Origin: Oceanobacillus senegalensis
Lineage (GTDB): Bacteria; Bacillota; Bacilli; Bacillales; Amphibacillaceae
Length of the DNA: 64,000 bases
NCBI RefSeq assembly: GCF_900176885.1
Contig: NZ_LT839648.1
Span: 2,851,675-2,915,674, forward strand
Direction: 5' to 3'
The notes below the pieces were generated by a model. That model was not told where the DNA came from. It did no database searches and was given only the letters and a program-made list of their open reading frames with translations. This document shows, in pieces, positions 47,331 through 58,274 of the stretch (its first letter is position 1; each line of letters begins with the position of its first letter). The position numbers and the translations under genes were made by a program.

Positions 47331-48582
47331 AGCTAACATCTAATCCAATATCTGTACGATAGAAATAATCTTTGTTAGCACTTGTTGAATTTAATACCTT
47401 ATAAACGTTATTTCTTGCATCATCCAATGTTTCTTCTTTAGCTCCTACTAAAAGTACACGTCCACCATCCGATACCAGGTTATCTCCCTCATACTTTGTT
47501 CCAGCATGGACGATATAGCTATTTTCTGATTCCTTGAAATGGGGGATTGCTATCCCTTTTTCATAAGAAACCGGGTAGCCACTTGAAGCTAAAACAACAC
47601 CAAGGCACGCGGCATCTTCCCAAACTAGCTCAGGATTTTTTCCATCCAATACATCCAAGAATACTTGCACTAAATCATTTTGCAATAATGGTAAGACAAC
47701 TTGAGTTTCTGGATCACCAAATCTCGTATTAAATTCAATTACCTTGGGACCAGATTCGGTCATTATTAACCCACCATAAAGGATTCCGGTGAATGGTCGC
47801 CCTTCTTTCATTAATCCATCTGCAGTCTTTTGTAAAATATGTTCTACAGAAAAAGCAATATGCTCGTCTGTAACATCAGGAACAGGAGAGAAAGCACCCA
47901 TCCCCCCCGTATTCGGCCCCGCATCCTGATTAAAGGCACGTTTATGATCACGGGCAGGAACCATTGGATAAACCTGATTTTCATGGACAAATGCCATTAA
48001 GGAGAATTCTTTTCCCTCAAGAAATTCTTCAATAACAATGGTTGACCCTGCTTCAGAGAATGTTTTAGAAACAAGCATTTCATCAACAGCTTTCCATGCA
48101 TCTTCCTTAGTTTCTGCAACGATAACTCCTTTTCCAGCAGCAAGTCCATCAGCTTTAATCACAATCGGCGCACCTTTTTCTTCAATATACGCCCTCGCTT
48201 TTTCTACATTTGTAAAGGTTTCATATTCTGCTGTTGGAATATCATATTTTTTCATGAATGATTTCGCGAAGCTTTTACTTCCTTCGAGTAAAGCTGCTTC
48301 CTTCGTTGGAGCAAATACTTTAAGTCCTTCTGCTTGAAAACGATTTGCAATACCCTCATTTAGTGGATCTTCCGGACCGACAATAGTTAGATCTATTTTC
48401 TCTTCTTTAGCAAAAGCAATAAGACCATCTATATCCATTTCATCAATAGGAACGCAGATAGCTTGCTCCTTCATTCCACCATTACCTGGTGCCGCGTACA
48501 AATTAGTTACTTTCTCACTTTTAGCAAGTTCTAATACAATACTATGCTCGCGTCCACCTTTACCAACAACTAGTACGTTCAT
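47314..48582 (-). CDS. purD: Phosphoribosylamine-glycine ligase PurD
   Basis: 422-residue ATP-grasp ligase making glycinamide ribonucleotide from phosphoribosylamine and glycine (purine step 2). Seen: VVGKGGREHSIVLEL, VGPEDPLNEGIANRF, IVIKADGLAAGKGVIVAE, PNTGGMGAFSPVPDV and the metal-binding EFNTRFGDPETQVVLPLL. GGAGG precedes the ATG by eight bases. Last gene of the operon, 59 bp after purH, followed by the terminator. Confidence 0.97.
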   Translation of the reverse strand: MNVLVVGKGGREHSIVLELAKSEKVTNLYAAPGNGGMKEQAICVPIDEMDIDGLIAFAKEEKIDLTIVGPEDPLNEGIANRFQAEGLKVFAPTKEAALLEGSKSFAKSFMKKYDIPTAEYETFTNVEKARAYIEEKGAPIVIKADGLAAGKGVIVAETKEDAWKAVDEMLVSKTFSEAGSTIVIEEFLEGKEFSLMAFVHENQVYPMVPARDHKRAFNQDAGPNTGGMGAFSPVPDVTDEHIAFSVEHILQKTADGLMKEGRPFTGILYGGLIMTESGPKVIEFNTRFGDPETQVVLPLLQNDLVQVFLDVLDGKNPELVWEDAACLGVVLASSGYPVSYEKGIAIPHFKESENSYIVHAGTKYEGDNLVSDGGRVLLVGAKEETLDDARNNVYKVLNSTSANKDYFYRTDIGLDVSLKVTL

Positions 48583-48641
48583 CTAATAACCTCCACTTTT
48601 AGGGTGAGATTAAAGGGATTGCAACTGCTCCCCCTAATCTA

Positions 48642-50174
48642 TTAATGTTTAAAATGACGCATTCCTGTATAAACCATGGCAATCCCATGCTTATCACATA
48701 CATCAATTGAATCTTGGTCACGCTTCGAACCACCAGGCTGAATAATTGCTGTTACCCCTGCCTTAACTGCTTCCTCAACTGTATCCGGCATTGGGAAGAA
48801 AGCATCCGAAGACATAACAGATCCTTTTGTTTTCTCTCCGGCTTGCTCAATGGCAATTTTCGCTGAACCTACACGATTCATTTGACCAGCACCAACACCA
48901 ATTGTTTGACCGTCCTTCGCTAATACAATCGCATTGGATTTCACATGTTTTACGGCTTTCCATGCAAATAGTAAATCTGCTACTTCTTGTTCAGATGGCG
49001 TACGTTTTGTTACCACTTGTAAGTCATCTTTCGTCACTGTACCATTATCTTGACTTTGAATTAATACACCGCCATTTACAGATGTAAGCTTGTGATTCAC
49101 AGCCTCTCTATTCGTCATATCTAATTCAAGTAAGCGAATATTTTTCTTTCTTGTTAAGATTTCCAAGGCCTTTTCTGAAAAGCTTGGAGCAATGATAATT
49201 TCTAGGAAAATACTACTTAGTTTCTCTGCTGTCTGAGAATCTACTTCTTTATTTAATGCAACAATTCCACCAAAAATAGAGATTGGATCCGCATCAAAAG
49301 CACGGTTAAACGCATCAAATAATGTCTCAGATACTCCGATTCCACATGGATTCATATGTTTTACTGCAACCGCTGCTGGTTGTTCATTATAATCTGCTAA
49401 AATTTCTAGTGCCGCGTTCGCATCTTGAATATTGTTGTAGGATAATTCTTTGCCGTGCAGTTGTTTTGCTGCAGCTAGACTCATTGATTTAACAATTGGC
49501 TGCTTATAGAACGCAGCATTTTGATGAGGATTTTCCCCATAGCGAAGAGATTGTACTTTTTCATATGTGACCGTGTATGTCTCAGGAAATTCTTCCTTTG
49601 TTTCCCCTAAGAAATATTCCGCAATCATCGCATCATAATTGGCAGTATGACGGAAGACCTTTGCAGCGAGTTGTATTCTTTTTTCATCATCTAGTCCATC
49701 CGTTTGTAATGCTTCTAAAATAGAATCATAATCAGCTGGGTCTACTACGACTGTCACATCTTCAAAGTTTTTCGCAGCAGAACGAAGCATGGTGGGACCA
49801 CCGATATCAATATTTTCAATAATTTCCTCTTTGGAAACTCCAGTTTTTTCAAGTGTTTGTTTAAATGGATATAGGTTCACAACAACCATATCGATTGGAT
49901 GGATCTCATTTTCTTCCATCTGATTCATATGATCTGGATTGGAACGTTTTGCAAGTAATCCACCATGTACTTTCGGATGTAGGGTTTTTACACGTCCATC
50001 CATAATTTCGGGAAATCCAGTAATATCATCAATTGCTCGTGCAGCAATTCCTGCTTCTTGTATTTTTTTTAGCGTTCCACCTGTGGAGATAATCTCATAG
50101 TCTAGTTCTACAAGACCTTTAGCAAATTCTACGACATTCTGTTTATCAGAAACACTGATGAGTGCTCTTTTCAT
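48642..50174 (-). CDS. purH: Bifunctional AICAR transformylase / IMP cyclohydrolase PurH
   Basis: 510-residue enzyme for the last two steps to IMP. The N-terminal MGS-like cyclohydrolase domain has ISTGGTLKKIQEAGI and GFPEIMDGRVKTLHPKVHGG. The C-terminal transformylase domain has SLRYGENPHQNAAFY, KQLHGKELSYNNIQDA, VKHMNPCGIGVS (catalytic Lys-His) and AIIQPGGSKRDQDSI. The start has GTGAGGGG nine bases upstream. In most bacilli purN and purH overlap or are a few bases apart; here 371 bp with a dispersed repeat separate them. Confidence 0.97.
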   Translation of the reverse strand: MKRALISVSDKQNVVEFAKGLVELDYEIISTGGTLKKIQEAGIAARAIDDITGFPEIMDGRVKTLHPKVHGGLLAKRSNPDHMNQMEENEIHPIDMVVVNLYPFKQTLEKTGVSKEEIIENIDIGGPTMLRSAAKNFEDVTVVVDPADYDSILEALQTDGLDDEKRIQLAAKVFRHTANYDAMIAEYFLGETKEEFPETYTVTYEKVQSLRYGENPHQNAAFYKQPIVKSMSLAAAKQLHGKELSYNNIQDANAALEILADYNEQPAAVAVKHMNPCGIGVSETLFDAFNRAFDADPISIFGGIVALNKEVDSQTAEKLSSIFLEIIIAPSFSEKALEILTRKKNIRLLELDMTNREAVNHKLTSVNGGVLIQSQDNGTVTKDDLQVVTKRTPSEQEVADLLFAWKAVKHVKSNAIVLAKDGQTIGVGAGQMNRVGSAKIAIEQAGEKTKGSVMSSDAFFPMPDTVEEAVKAGVTAIIQPGGSKRDQDSIDVCDKHGIAMVYTGMRHFKH

Positions 50175-50206
50175 GTTTACCCCTCACTTTGACTAATTGT
50201 TTACAC

Positions 50207-50533
50207 TAGGCTCTTTTCGTATATTTTGTTGTTTTTTACTTCGCATTTGAAGGATGATGCGCAATAACTTATTAAGATAGTTGATAGTGCGTTTATACCG
50301 CTGCAAAAATACACTACGCGCACCTTAGGGCGCTGATGAAGCCTTCCTTATCCTGCGAGAATAGCACGTGTCTAGACCCGAGCAAGAAGTAGTTTTCTTC
50401 CGAGGAGGCTGAAGCCGTTCCCTAGGGTGTGCGACTGTCCGCAACGGAAATCAACATACACACAAATAAAGTTAGTTCGCATTTTATAGATTTTACGCAA
50501 CAAAAAACAACAACCTTTTAGAAGACAGCCTTG
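50207..50533. repeat. Dispersed intergenic repeat with inverted ends, copy 2 (short form)
   Basis: A 327-bp element within the purine operon, between purN and purH. It begins AGGCTCTTTTC and ends AGAAGACAGCCTT, related to each other as inverted ends. It shares with copy 1 (44613-45196) blocks such as TACCGCTGC, ACTACGCGCACC, AGCACGTGTCTAG (near identity) and GAGGAGGCTGAAGCCGT, followed by GGAAATCAACATAC. Without copy 1's internal 260 bp it probably shows the basic unit. No coding frame. Confidence 0.78.
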
Positions 50534-50545
50534 TACTAAAGATAT

Positions 50546-51106
50546 CTATTTCACAATTTGCTGAATGACTTTTGGATATAGCTGATGTTCTACTTGTTGG
50601 ATTCTTTTTTTAAGCGTTTCTTCCGTATCATTCTCTAAAACTTCTACGGACTCCTGTGCAATAATCGGTCCTGTATCAATTCCTGCGTCAATATAGTGAA
50701 CCGTAACACCCGTTTTCTTAACTCCAGCTTTATAGGCTTGCCCTATGGCATCCTTTCCTGGAAAATCAGGTAATAGAGATGGATGAATATTGACAATCTT
50801 ACCTTCGAAGGCATTTAATAAAGTTGGGCCAACAATTCTCATATATCCGGCAAGGAAAATCCAGGAAACATTTAAATCCTGAAGTTTCGATACTAATGTC
50901 CCTTCGAACTCTTGCTTCGACCCATATTCTTTTGGATTAAAAACGTATGTTGGAACACCTAATTTATCTGCTTTCTCAATAACGCTAGCTCCAGGGCGAT
51001 CGCATACAAGCAATGAAATTTCGCATGGGAGATTGCTAGATTCCATAATAGATTGAAAGTTGCTACCTGCCCCTGATGCAAAGACTGCTGCTTTTACTTT
51101 ACTCAT
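50546..51106 (-). CDS. purN: Phosphoribosylglycinamide formyltransferase PurN
   Basis: 186-residue 10-formyltetrahydrofolate-dependent transformylase (purine step 3). Seen: [15 protein letters not shown] for phosphate binding, [14 protein letters not shown], the catalytic [19 protein letters not shown] (Asn-His) and [19 protein letters not shown] with the catalytic Asp. The ATG overlaps the purM stop in ATGA, so translation is coupled. Full length. A repeat element follows its stop by 13 bp. Confidence 0.97.
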   Translation of the reverse strand: MSKVKAAVFASGAGSNFQSIMESSNLPCEISLLVCDRPGASVIEKADKLGVPTYVFNPKEYGSKQEFEGTLVSKLQDLNVSWIFLAGYMRIVGPTLLNAFEGKIVNIHPSLLPDFPGKDAIGQAYKAGVKKTGVTVHYIDAGIDTGPIIAQESVEVLENDTEETLKKRIQQVEHQLYPKVIQQIVK

Positions 51107-52128
51107 GATAGAAAATGTACTCCTTCACGATTAACCACTTTTCCAATAATGGATGCCTTCTCTCCAGTCTCCCCTAAAATGGTAAGCGTGCTTAGGGCCT
51201 CTTCTTCACGAACAACTAGCGCCATACCGACTCCCATATTAAACACACCGTACATATCATTATCTGGAATGGACCCTAGTTTTTGAAGAAATGGAAAGAT
51301 TTCTGGGACTTCCCAGCTATTCGGTGAAATCTCTACCCCTAATCCTTCTGGCATCATCCTTGGGAAATTTTCATAGAATCCACCACCAGTAATATGAGAA
51401 ATCCCTCTAATTTCATGTTTTTCTAAAACACTAGCAATAGCTTTTGCATAAATCTTAGTCGGAGTTAATAGAGCTTCTCCTAATGGTCTGCTAAGCCCAT
51501 CTGGTGTCTCATTTAAATCCAATCCGTCTACCAGCTTTCGAACTAAAGAATATCCATTGGAATGAATACCACTTGATTCAAGACCAATGACAACATCCCC
51601 AGCTTCAATTGCTTCACCAGTAATTAGTTTGGATTTATCAGCAATCCCGACAACGAAACCAGCGAGGTCATATTCATCATCACTATACATTCCCGGCATT
51701 TCTGCTGTCTCACCACCAATTAAAGCAGCTCCAGCATCCACACATCCAGATGATATACCAGAAACAATTTGTTCAATTCGTTCCGGTTCATTTTTTCCGC
51801 ATGCAATGTAGTCTAGGAAAAATAGCGGCTGTGCTCCTTGGGCAACAATATCATTGGCACACATAGCAACTAAGTCAATACCCACTGTATTATGCCTATC
51901 TACCTGAAAGGCAAGTTTTAGTTTGGTACCAACACCATCTGTTCCTGATACCAACACTGGTTCTTTATAGTTAAATTTCGATAAATCAAACAGTCCCGCA
52001 AATGAACCAATTCCACCTAAAACCTCAGGACGTGTTGTTTTTTTAATATGCTTTTTCATCCGTTCTACTGCCTCGTAACCTTTTTCTACATCAACACCAG
52101 CTTGCTTATATACATCTGACATAGTCAC
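51103..52128 (-). CDS. purM: Phosphoribosylformylglycinamidine cyclo-ligase PurM
   Basis: AIR synthetase, ATP-dependent ring closure of step 5. Seen: [66 protein letters not shown] and [16 protein letters not shown]. The start is uncertain: the GTG at 52128 has GAGG nine bases upstream, while the ATG at 52122 is the conventional N-terminus. The longer frame to 52185 has no ribosome binding site and no homology to the family N-terminus. About 341 residues, usual length. purF lies about 110 bp upstream. Confidence 0.95.
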   Translation of the reverse strand: MTMSDVYKQAGVDVEKGYEAVERMKKHIKKTTRPEVLGGIGSFAGLFDLSKFNYKEPVLVSGTDGVGTKLKLAFQVDRHNTVGIDLVAMCANDIVAQGAQPLFFLDYIACGKNEPERIEQIVSGISSGCVDAGAALIGGETAEMPGMYSDDEYDLAGFVVGIADKSKLITGEAIEAGDVVIGLESSGIHSNGYSLVRKLVDGLDLNETPDGLSRPLGEALLTPTKIYAKAIASVLEKHEIRGISHITGGGFYENFPRMMPEGLGVEISPNSWEVPEIFPFLQKLGSIPDNDMYGVFNMGVGMALVVREEEALSTLTILGETGEKASIIGKVVNREGVHFLS

Positions 52129-52237
52129 ATGACACATCCTCATTGCTTTAATAGTTAATTCCATTTTATTCTTTTTGGTCTTCACATTTTATAGATAGGT
52201 TCATTCTCGTAAAATCAGCCTTATTTTATTCGCTGTT

Positions 52238-53662
52238 TCAACTTGTATACGTTACTTCTTTTTCTTCCTCTTCTTGAACAGGATACTTCCCTGTCATGCA
52301 TGCCATACAAATACCTTGATTGATTGAGTTATCTTTTAATATCGCCCTTTGCAATCCTTCTTCCGATAGAAATGAAATGCTGTCCGCTCCAATAATCTTA
52401 GCAATTTCATCAATCGAATGATTTGCGGCAATTAATTCATCTTTTGTGGACATATCTACTCCATAAAAACAAGGATCCGTAATCGCAGGAGAAGCAATTC
52501 GAACATGGACTTCCTTCGCTCCTGCTTCTTTTAATAACTTTACAATCCGCTTACTTGTCGTCCCACGAACAATGGAGTCATCAATCATAATGACACGCTT
52601 TCCTTCAATTATTCCACGGACTGGGGAAAGCTTCATTTTCACCCCAAGTTCCCGAAGGTCCTGAGATGGCTGAATAAAAGTTCTACCAACATAGCGATTC
52701 TTAATAATACCCATTTCATACGGTAGTCCACTCTCTTCTGCAAATCCAATTGCAGCAGAAATACTTGAATCTGGAACACCAACTACAATATCTGCATCTG
52801 CTGGAGCTTCTTTAGCTAATTCTTTTCCCATTTTTTTACGGGATGCATGAACATTCACATAATTTTCATTGCTATCTGGTCTAGAAAAGTAGACATATTC
52901 CATCGCACATAAACTACGCTTTCTTTGCTCAGCAAATCGAATGGACTTCAATCCGTTATCATCGATAGTTATTAGTTCGCCTGGTAATACTTCGCGTAGG
53001 AATGTTGCACCAATTTGATCAAATGCACAGGTTTCTGAAGCAACCACATAAGCATCCCCAAGTAACCCAATAGATAATGGACGAATTCCTGATGGGTCAA
53101 GGGCTGCATACATCTTTTCTTCTGTCAATATTAAATACGCGTAAGCACCAACCATTTGATTCAAAGCATCGCTTATTGAGTTTTCATTTATTCCTTCACC
53201 ATTACGTTTAATTAAATGCGCTAGCACTTCTGTATCAGAGGAGGTTTGCAGGATACTTCCCTGTTTCTCTAACTCCCCACGCAATTTATAGGCATTCATG
53301 ATGTTTCCATTATGCGCAAGTGCCAAACTTCCCGTTTGTGCATGAAATAGTAATGGCTGTACATTACTTGCAGCCTTTTCACCTTGCGTACTATATCGGA
53401 CATGACCAATTGCAACACGTCCTTGCAATTGGTCAAATTTAGCATGTTTAAATACATCATTTACTAGACCCAAATCTTTATGAACGTTTAATTCCGTTCC
53501 ATCATTCACAACAATCCCAGCACCTTCTTGACCACGATGCTGCATAGAGTGAAGACCATAGTAAGTTAATTCAGCAGCTTTGTCATGACCCCAAATTCCA
53601 AACATTGGACATTCCTCACTTATTCTTTGGATTTCAGCAAGCTCGGGATTGCACCTCTCCAA
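52238..53662 (-). CDS. purF: Amidophosphoribosyltransferase PurF
   Basis: First committed purine enzyme: PRPP plus glutamine to phosphoribosylamine. 474 residues as read from a TTG at 53662. A propeptide precedes the catalytic Cys18 ([12 protein letters not shown]; ECGxFG is more usual), which must become N-terminal. The PRPP loop [17 protein letters not shown] and iron-sulfur cysteines ([24 protein letters not shown]) are present, as in the B. subtilis enzyme. The start lies inside the end of purL (43-bp overlap) and no ATG is available before Cys18, so a TTG start, or an even rarer codon nearer Cys18, is required. Confidence 0.95.
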   Translation of the reverse strand: MERCNPELAEIQRISEECPMFGIWGHDKAAELTYYGLHSMQHRGQEGAGIVVNDGTELNVHKDLGLVNDVFKHAKFDQLQGRVAIGHVRYSTQGEKAASNVQPLLFHAQTGSLALAHNGNIMNAYKLRGELEKQGSILQTSSDTEVLAHLIKRNGEGINENSISDALNQMVGAYAYLILTEEKMYAALDPSGIRPLSIGLLGDAYVVASETCAFDQIGATFLREVLPGELITIDDNGLKSIRFAEQRKRSLCAMEYVYFSRPDSNENYVNVHASRKKMGKELAKEAPADADIVVGVPDSSISAAIGFAEESGLPYEMGIIKNRYVGRTFIQPSQDLRELGVKMKLSPVRGIIEGKRVIMIDDSIVRGTTSKRIVKLLKEAGAKEVHVRIASPAITDPCFYGVDMSTKDELIAANHSIDEIAKIIGADSISFLSEEGLQRAILKDNSINQGICMACMTGKYPVQEEEEKEVTYTS

Positions 53663-55842
53663 AGTTCTTCAAGTTCTTTTACATCCCCATCAATCACAAT
53701 GTCATTGTTAATAGAGACTTGAAGTGTGCTATCTGTCGTTACCTTGCCGATTTGTTTTGCATCGTCCACCATACGTTCAAATTTCTCTTGTTCTTCCGCT
53801 TTTACTGTTACGATAAATCGAGATTGAGTTTCACTAAATAAAACAGTAGTAGCGTCACCTTGTAGTTCCACTTTCGCTCCCAAGCCTTCCGTATCGAATG
53901 TAGACTCTGCTAGTGCAACCGCTAATCCACCTTCCGAAATATCATGTGCTGATTCAACAACACCCTCTTGAATTGCTTCAAGAATTTGCTTTTGACGACG
54001 GCGTTCTATCTCAAGATCAATACTAGGTGCTTTACCGGAGTACTTACCGTCAACCATGTTTTGTAGCTCACTACCACCAAATTCCGCTTTTGTTTCTCCA
54101 ATAAGATAAATAACATCATCAGCTGATTGGAAGTGATTTGCCGTTACATGTTCTGTTGTTTTAAGTAGACCAACCATCCCGATAATCGGTGTAGGCATAA
54201 TCGCCTGTCCCTTTGACTCGTTATAAAGCGAAACATTCCCACTAATGACTGGAGTTTCTAATTGAAGACAAGCCTCACGAATCCCTTCGATACTTTGTTC
54301 CATTTGCCAGAATGTTTCTGGGTTTGTTGGATTTCCATAGTTAAGCCCATCCGTGATAGCTAAAGGGGTAGCACCTGAGCAAATAATATTTCTACTTGCT
54401 TCGGCAACTGCTATTCTACCACCGACTTTTGGATCCAAGTATATATAGCGAGAATTACAATCCGTTGTCATTGCTATTGCTTTATCTGTTCCTTCGATTT
54501 GAACGATGGCTGCGTCTGATCCTGGTCCGACCAACGTATTGCCTTGTGCCTTTCTATCATATTGTGTATAAGCCCATTCCTTCGATGCAATTGTTGGTTG
54601 TTGCAACAAAGTACGAAGCATATTTTGATGGTTATCTACTGCTGGCACGTTTTCTTCCTGAGCTTGAAATTCTGCATAATAGGCTGCTTCCTTCTTGGTG
54701 AGTTCATAGACAGGTGCTTCATCTGTTAATGCTACAACTGGAATTTCAGCTTGGATTTCACCATGCTGCTTAATTCGGAAAATTTGCTCCTCGATAACTT
54801 CACCAATAGCAACAGCATCGACATCGTGCTTTTTAAAAATATCAAGGATTTCCTGTTCTTTCCCTTTCTTAACGACTAAGAGCATTCTTTCTTGTGACTC
54901 CGATAGCATGATTTCATACGCATCCATATTTTCCTCACGTTGTGGAACAAGATCAAGATTCATTTCTATTCCAGTACCCGCTTTTGCTGCCATCTCACTT
55001 GCAGAAGATGTAAGTCCAGCAGCCCCCATATCTTGAATACCTACAAGTGCATCAGAATGAATGACCTCTAAGCAAGCCGCAATTAATTTTTTCCCTATTT
55101 GAGGGTCACCAATTGCTACGGAAGAGCTATTATCTTTTTCACTTTCCACTACGTCAGAAGAGAATGTGGCACCATGGATTCCGTCTTTTCCTGTGTCTCC
55201 ACCTGCATAAATTACTGTATTACCTACGCCCTCTGCTAGCCCTTTTTGTACGTCATCATGATTAACTAAACCGACAACCATAGCATTCACTAATGGATTT
55301 TCTTCATAGCTTTCATCAAACTGTACTTCCCCACCAACAGTTGGGACATCAACTACATTTCCGTAACTTGCGATTCCTCTTACAGCCTCACTGAACAACC
55401 ATTTGGTATGATTTTTATCTAAATTTCCAAAACGGAGAGAATTTAATGATGCAATTGGTTTAGCACCCATGGAGAACACATCACGTAGAATTCCACCTAC
55501 ACCAGTAGCCGAACCTTCAAACGGTTCAACAGCCGATGGACTATTATGACTTTCAATTTTAAACACAACTGCTTGATTATCACCGATGTCAACGACACCA
55601 GCGCCTTCACCTGGACCTTGTAGAACATGTTCACCTTCTGTAGGGAACTTTCTCAGTAGGGGCTTTGATGTTTTATAGCTACAATGCTCCGACCACATAA
55701 CAGAGAAAATACTTGTTTCTGTATAATTTGGCAAGCGGTTCATTTTATCCTTTACAAGCTTAAATTCAGCATCTGATAAACCCATTTCCTGATAGATTTT
55801 TTCTACTTCAATTTGTTCAGGTTTGATTGTATTGTTACTCAT
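53620..55842 (-). CDS. purL: FGAM synthase subunit PurL (short, PurS/PurQ-dependent form)
   Basis: 740-residue catalytic subunit of formylglycinamidine ribonucleotide synthase (step 4). This is the short form of bacilli, which works only with PurQ (glutaminase) and PurS. Seen: [48 protein letters not shown] (part), the ATP-site segment [29 protein letters not shown] (part), and [23 protein letters not shown] lies seven bases before the ATG. Here it is directly downstream of purK with 114 bp between; the normally intervening purB, purC, purS and purQ are missing. Confidence 0.96.
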   Translation of the reverse strand: MSNNTIKPEQIEVEKIYQEMGLSDAEFKLVKDKMNRLPNYTETSIFSVMWSEHCSYKTSKPLLRKFPTEGEHVLQGPGEGAGVVDIGDNQAVVFKIESHNSPSAVEPFEGSATGVGGILRDVFSMGAKPIASLNSLRFGNLDKNHTKWLFSEAVRGIASYGNVVDVPTVGGEVQFDESYEENPLVNAMVVGLVNHDDVQKGLAEGVGNTVIYAGGDTGKDGIHGATFSSDVVESEKDNSSSVAIGDPQIGKKLIAACLEVIHSDALVGIQDMGAAGLTSSASEMAAKAGTGIEMNLDLVPQREENMDAYEIMLSESQERMLLVVKKGKEQEILDIFKKHDVDAVAIGEVIEEQIFRIKQHGEIQAEIPVVALTDEAPVYELTKKEAAYYAEFQAQEENVPAVDNHQNMLRTLLQQPTIASKEWAYTQYDRKAQGNTLVGPGSDAAIVQIEGTDKAIAMTTDCNSRYIYLDPKVGGRIAVAEASRNIICSGATPLAITDGLNYGNPTNPETFWQMEQSIEGIREACLQLETPVISGNVSLYNESKGQAIMPTPIIGMVGLLKTTEHVTANHFQSADDVIYLIGETKAEFGGSELQNMVDGKYSGKAPSIDLEIERRRQKQILEAIQEGVVESAHDISEGGLAVALAESTFDTEGLGAKVELQGDATTVLFSETQSRFIVTVKAEEQEKFERMVDDAKQIGKVTTDSTLQVSINNDIVIDGDVKELEELWRGAIPSLLKSKE

Positions 55843-55956
55843 TTGCTTTTCCCTCCATAATCCCTATTAGAAAAACGCTATATTCTCTCGTTTCTCTTAT
55901 ATTTGGTGTTTAATGTTCACTTTTGGTCCAAATTCCATATCTTATCTTGTGAACCG

Positions 55957-57090
55957 TTAGTTATTAATTGTTTCCTTGCATTTTTCCATCTGAGCCGATA
56001 CCTCGTCAAACGTATCTCCTATATACGTAATATGTCCCATTTTTCGTTTTTCTTTTGCTTCCTTTTTGCCATATAAATGAACAAAACCTTCATTCTTCTG
56101 TTGCATTGCTTCGATAACTGTTTCCATATCTTTCCCCAGGATATTTAACATAATCGCCGGCTTAAATTGTCTAATTTTCGCTAATGGCAGTCCGCATATC
56201 GCTCGAACATGCTGGCCAAATTGCGATATATTACAAGCTTCAATCGTATAATGACCAGAATTATGTGGTCTAGGTGCCATTTCATTTAGATAAATATCTT
56301 CACCCTTAACAAACATTTCAATCGCAAAGGTGCCAACAATATTCATTTTTTCAGCAAGTAACCGAGCAGCTTCATATGCCTTAATTTGCACCTCTACACT
56401 AATCCTAGCAGGTGCCATCGTCTTATAAAGAATATGGTCACGATGCTCATTCTCCGATATTGGGAAGTTGGCTATTTCACCTGATTGAGATCTAGAGAAT
56501 ACAACAGATATTTCTTTATCAAATTGAATCCATTCCTCGATAATGCAATGCTGATGTTTCTCAGCAAATTCCTTCGCTTCTTCTACATCTGCTTGTGAAT
56601 TTAGTTTCAACTGTCCTTTTCCGTCATATCCACCACGGCAAGTCTTAATGACGACAGGAAAGTCAAATTTCTTTAATGATTCTTCACACTCTTTTGCATT
56701 TGTTACAATTTCAAAAACTGGAGTTGATAATTTTAGGTCCTTGATTGTTCGCTTTTCTTTTTCTCGATTTTGCGTTACCTCTAAAGCATAAGAGCCTTGT
56801 GGAAGTTTGCCACAACTCTCGATGTAACTTGCTGCTTGTAAATCGACATTTTCAAATTCATACGTAACCACATCACTAATATCTGTTAACCGTTTAATTG
56901 CATCCATATCATCATAGGCTGCAGTGATTTGTGTATCAGCGACTTGTGCAGTCGGACAATTAGGTGTAGGGTCAAGAACAGCAATACGATACCCCATATA
57001 CCTTGCTGCTATAGCCATCATCCTACCAAGCTGGCCACCACCTATAATCCCTATGGTTTGATTTGGAACAATTGTTTTATTTGTTTGCAA
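55957..57090 (-). CDS. purK: 5-(carboxyamino)imidazole ribonucleotide synthase PurK
   Basis: 377-residue ATP-grasp enzyme that carboxylates AIR to N5-CAIR, which PurE then rearranges. Seen: [63 protein letters not shown] and [18 protein letters not shown]. The start is a TTG that overlaps the end of purE by 14 bases, with GAGGGAAG seven bases upstream. Full length. It ends just before a 114-bp gap leading to purL, in place of the expected purB. Confidence 0.95.
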   Translation of the reverse strand: MQTNKTIVPNQTIGIIGGGQLGRMMAIAARYMGYRIAVLDPTPNCPTAQVADTQITAAYDDMDAIKRLTDISDVVTYEFENVDLQAASYIESCGKLPQGSYALEVTQNREKEKRTIKDLKLSTPVFEIVTNAKECEESLKKFDFPVVIKTCRGGYDGKGQLKLNSQADVEEAKEFAEKHQHCIIEEWIQFDKEISVVFSRSQSGEIANFPISENEHRDHILYKTMAPARISVEVQIKAYEAARLLAEKMNIVGTFAIEMFVKGEDIYLNEMAPRPHNSGHYTIEACNISQFGQHVRAICGLPLAKIRQFKPAIMLNILGKDMETVIEAMQQKNEGFVHLYGKKEAKEKRKMGHITYIGDTFDEVSAQMEKCKETINN

Positions 57091-57568
57091 GTTCTTCCCT
57101 CATTTCTGCTACTTTTTCTTTCATTTCTTTTCGATAGTTTGCTAGATTATCTGCAACTTTTGTATCAAAAGCCCCAATGATTTGAGCAGCGAGAATCCCT
57201 GCGTTTTTCGCCCCAGCTTTCCCTATAGCAACCGTAGCTGTTGGGACACCACCAGGCATTTGCACAATTGATAATAAAGAATCAAGACCATTTAATGCCT
57301 TCGATTGAACGGGAACACCAATGACCGGTAACGTTGTTTGAGATGCAACCATACCCGGCAAATGTGCTGCACCACCTGCTCCAGCGATAATCACCTTCAG
57401 ACCACCTTCTCTGGCAGACTTCGCATAGGTAAACATATCATCTGGGGTACGGTGTGCTGAGATAACTTCCTTTTCATAAGGAATTTCTAACTCCTGAAGC
57501 ACGTTACAAGTATGTTCCATTGTCTCCCAATCTGAAATACTCCCCATAATGACACCAACTTGAGCCAT
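57077..57568 (-). CDS. purE: N5-carboxyaminoimidazole ribonucleotide mutase PurE
   Basis: 163-residue mutase converting N5-CAIR to CAIR. Seen: [20 protein letters not shown], the active-site [32 protein letters not shown] and [23 protein letters not shown] (in part). The start is ATG at 57568 with AGAGGG five bases upstream; the frame to 57694 runs into the terminator of the riboswitch. First gene of the operon, controlled by the upstream PurBox pair and guanine riboswitch. Confidence 0.97.
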   Translation of the reverse strand: MAQVGVIMGSISDWETMEHTCNVLQELEIPYEKEVISAHRTPDDMFTYAKSAREGGLKVIIAGAGGAAHLPGMVASQTTLPVIGVPVQSKALNGLDSLLSIVQMPGGVPTATVAIGKAGAKNAGILAAQIIGAFDTKVADNLANYRKEMKEKVAEMREELANK

Positions 57569-57627
57569 GAAATCCCTCTTTCTATGTTTAATAAGATCAA
57601 ATATTTGTTTTAATTTCGATTTATTAT

Positions 57628-57681
57628 AATAAAAAAGTCTATTCTCCTCCCTCATATAAGAGGAAAGATGAATAGACTTTA
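57628..57681 (-). terminator. Riboswitch-controlled terminator before purE
   Basis: Minus-strand stem AAGTCTATTC...GAATAGACTT followed by TTTTATT, about 90 bp downstream of the guanine aptamer. It is the expression platform that would stop transcription when guanine is bound. Confidence 0.88.
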
Positions 57682-57773
57682 TTCTGCATCTCATGTTAAT
57701 TCTTCCACAAAAGATACGTGGAATGGATTCAAAGATGCTGAATTAAATCTTATATGATGACAACGATTCACCT

Positions 57774-57845
57774 TCCCTCATAGTCCAGCATTTACGGTGC
57801 TGGGTAGAAACTTCTAAGCCCTATCCCTAGAAATATATGAGGTGT
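57774..57845 (-). promoter_or_regulatory. Guanine-class purine riboswitch aptamer
   Basis: On the minus strand the P1 arms CCTCATA/TATGAGG, P2 CTAGG/CTTAG, the conserved AAGTTTCTACC junction and the P3 hairpin CAGCACCGTAAATGCTG are all recognisable. The junction residue is C in GGACTATG (adenine aptamers have U), so the ligand is predicted to be guanine or hypoxanthine. Located between the pur promoter and purE. Confidence 0.95.
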
Positions 57846-57869
57846 TTTTCGTATCCTTTTCTTGTGTTA

Positions 57870-57898
57870 AGGATATCAATTTGTTGAGCTATTGTCAA
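57870..57898 (-). promoter_or_regulatory. Sigma-A promoter of the pur operon
   Basis: Minus-strand TTGACA (57898-57893), 17-bp spacer, TATCCT (57875-57870), just downstream of the PurBox pair and upstream of the guanine riboswitch. Confidence 0.8.
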
Positions 57899-57901
57899 CA
57901 A

Positions 57902-57945
57902 AATATCGAACAATTATTTTTTTATTTAAATTAACGTTCGGATTT
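57902..57945. promoter_or_regulatory. Inverted PurBox pair (PurR operator)
   Basis: AATATCGAACAAT (57902-57914) and, inverted, AAATCCGAACGTT (57945-57933 on the minus strand) each match AWWWCCGAACWWT with one mismatch. They are 18 bp apart, immediately upstream of the -35 box, the standard layout of PurR control in bacilli. Confidence 0.8.
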
Positions 57946-58216
57946 TAGCCTCATTTATCCATTTCCATCATATATTATCGTCTTTTCGTGTTGGATTTGA
58001 GCCTTACTTTGCTACTCTATCACGATATATCATATAATGGAATTCCACATCTCATTCACAATAGGACGTATTCACAATCAATCCTAGCAATTGGCTACCT
58101 AAATTAAGTCAAGCAATCATAACTAACCCCATCCTGTTTCTTATAAACCATTTTAAAATCTCCTATTAAAATAACTGGATAACCTATATTAATAGATTAT
58201 TTATAAATGTTCGCTA
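57946..58216. other. Divergent intergenic spacer pur / nrd units
   Basis: About 270 AT-rich bases between the PurBox pair and the promoter of the opposite-strand ribonucleotide-reductase unit. No feature was recognised. Confidence 0.4.
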
Positions 58217-58246
58217 TTGACATCACTACAAATTGTATTCTAATAT
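58217..58246 (+). promoter_or_regulatory. Promoter of the cobalamin-riboswitch transcript
   Basis: TTGACA (58217-58222) and TAATAT (58241-58246) with an 18-bp spacer, about 30 bp upstream of the riboswitch. Confidence 0.65.
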
Positions 58247-58274
58247 GACTAGTATAACTACATATAGTTATACC

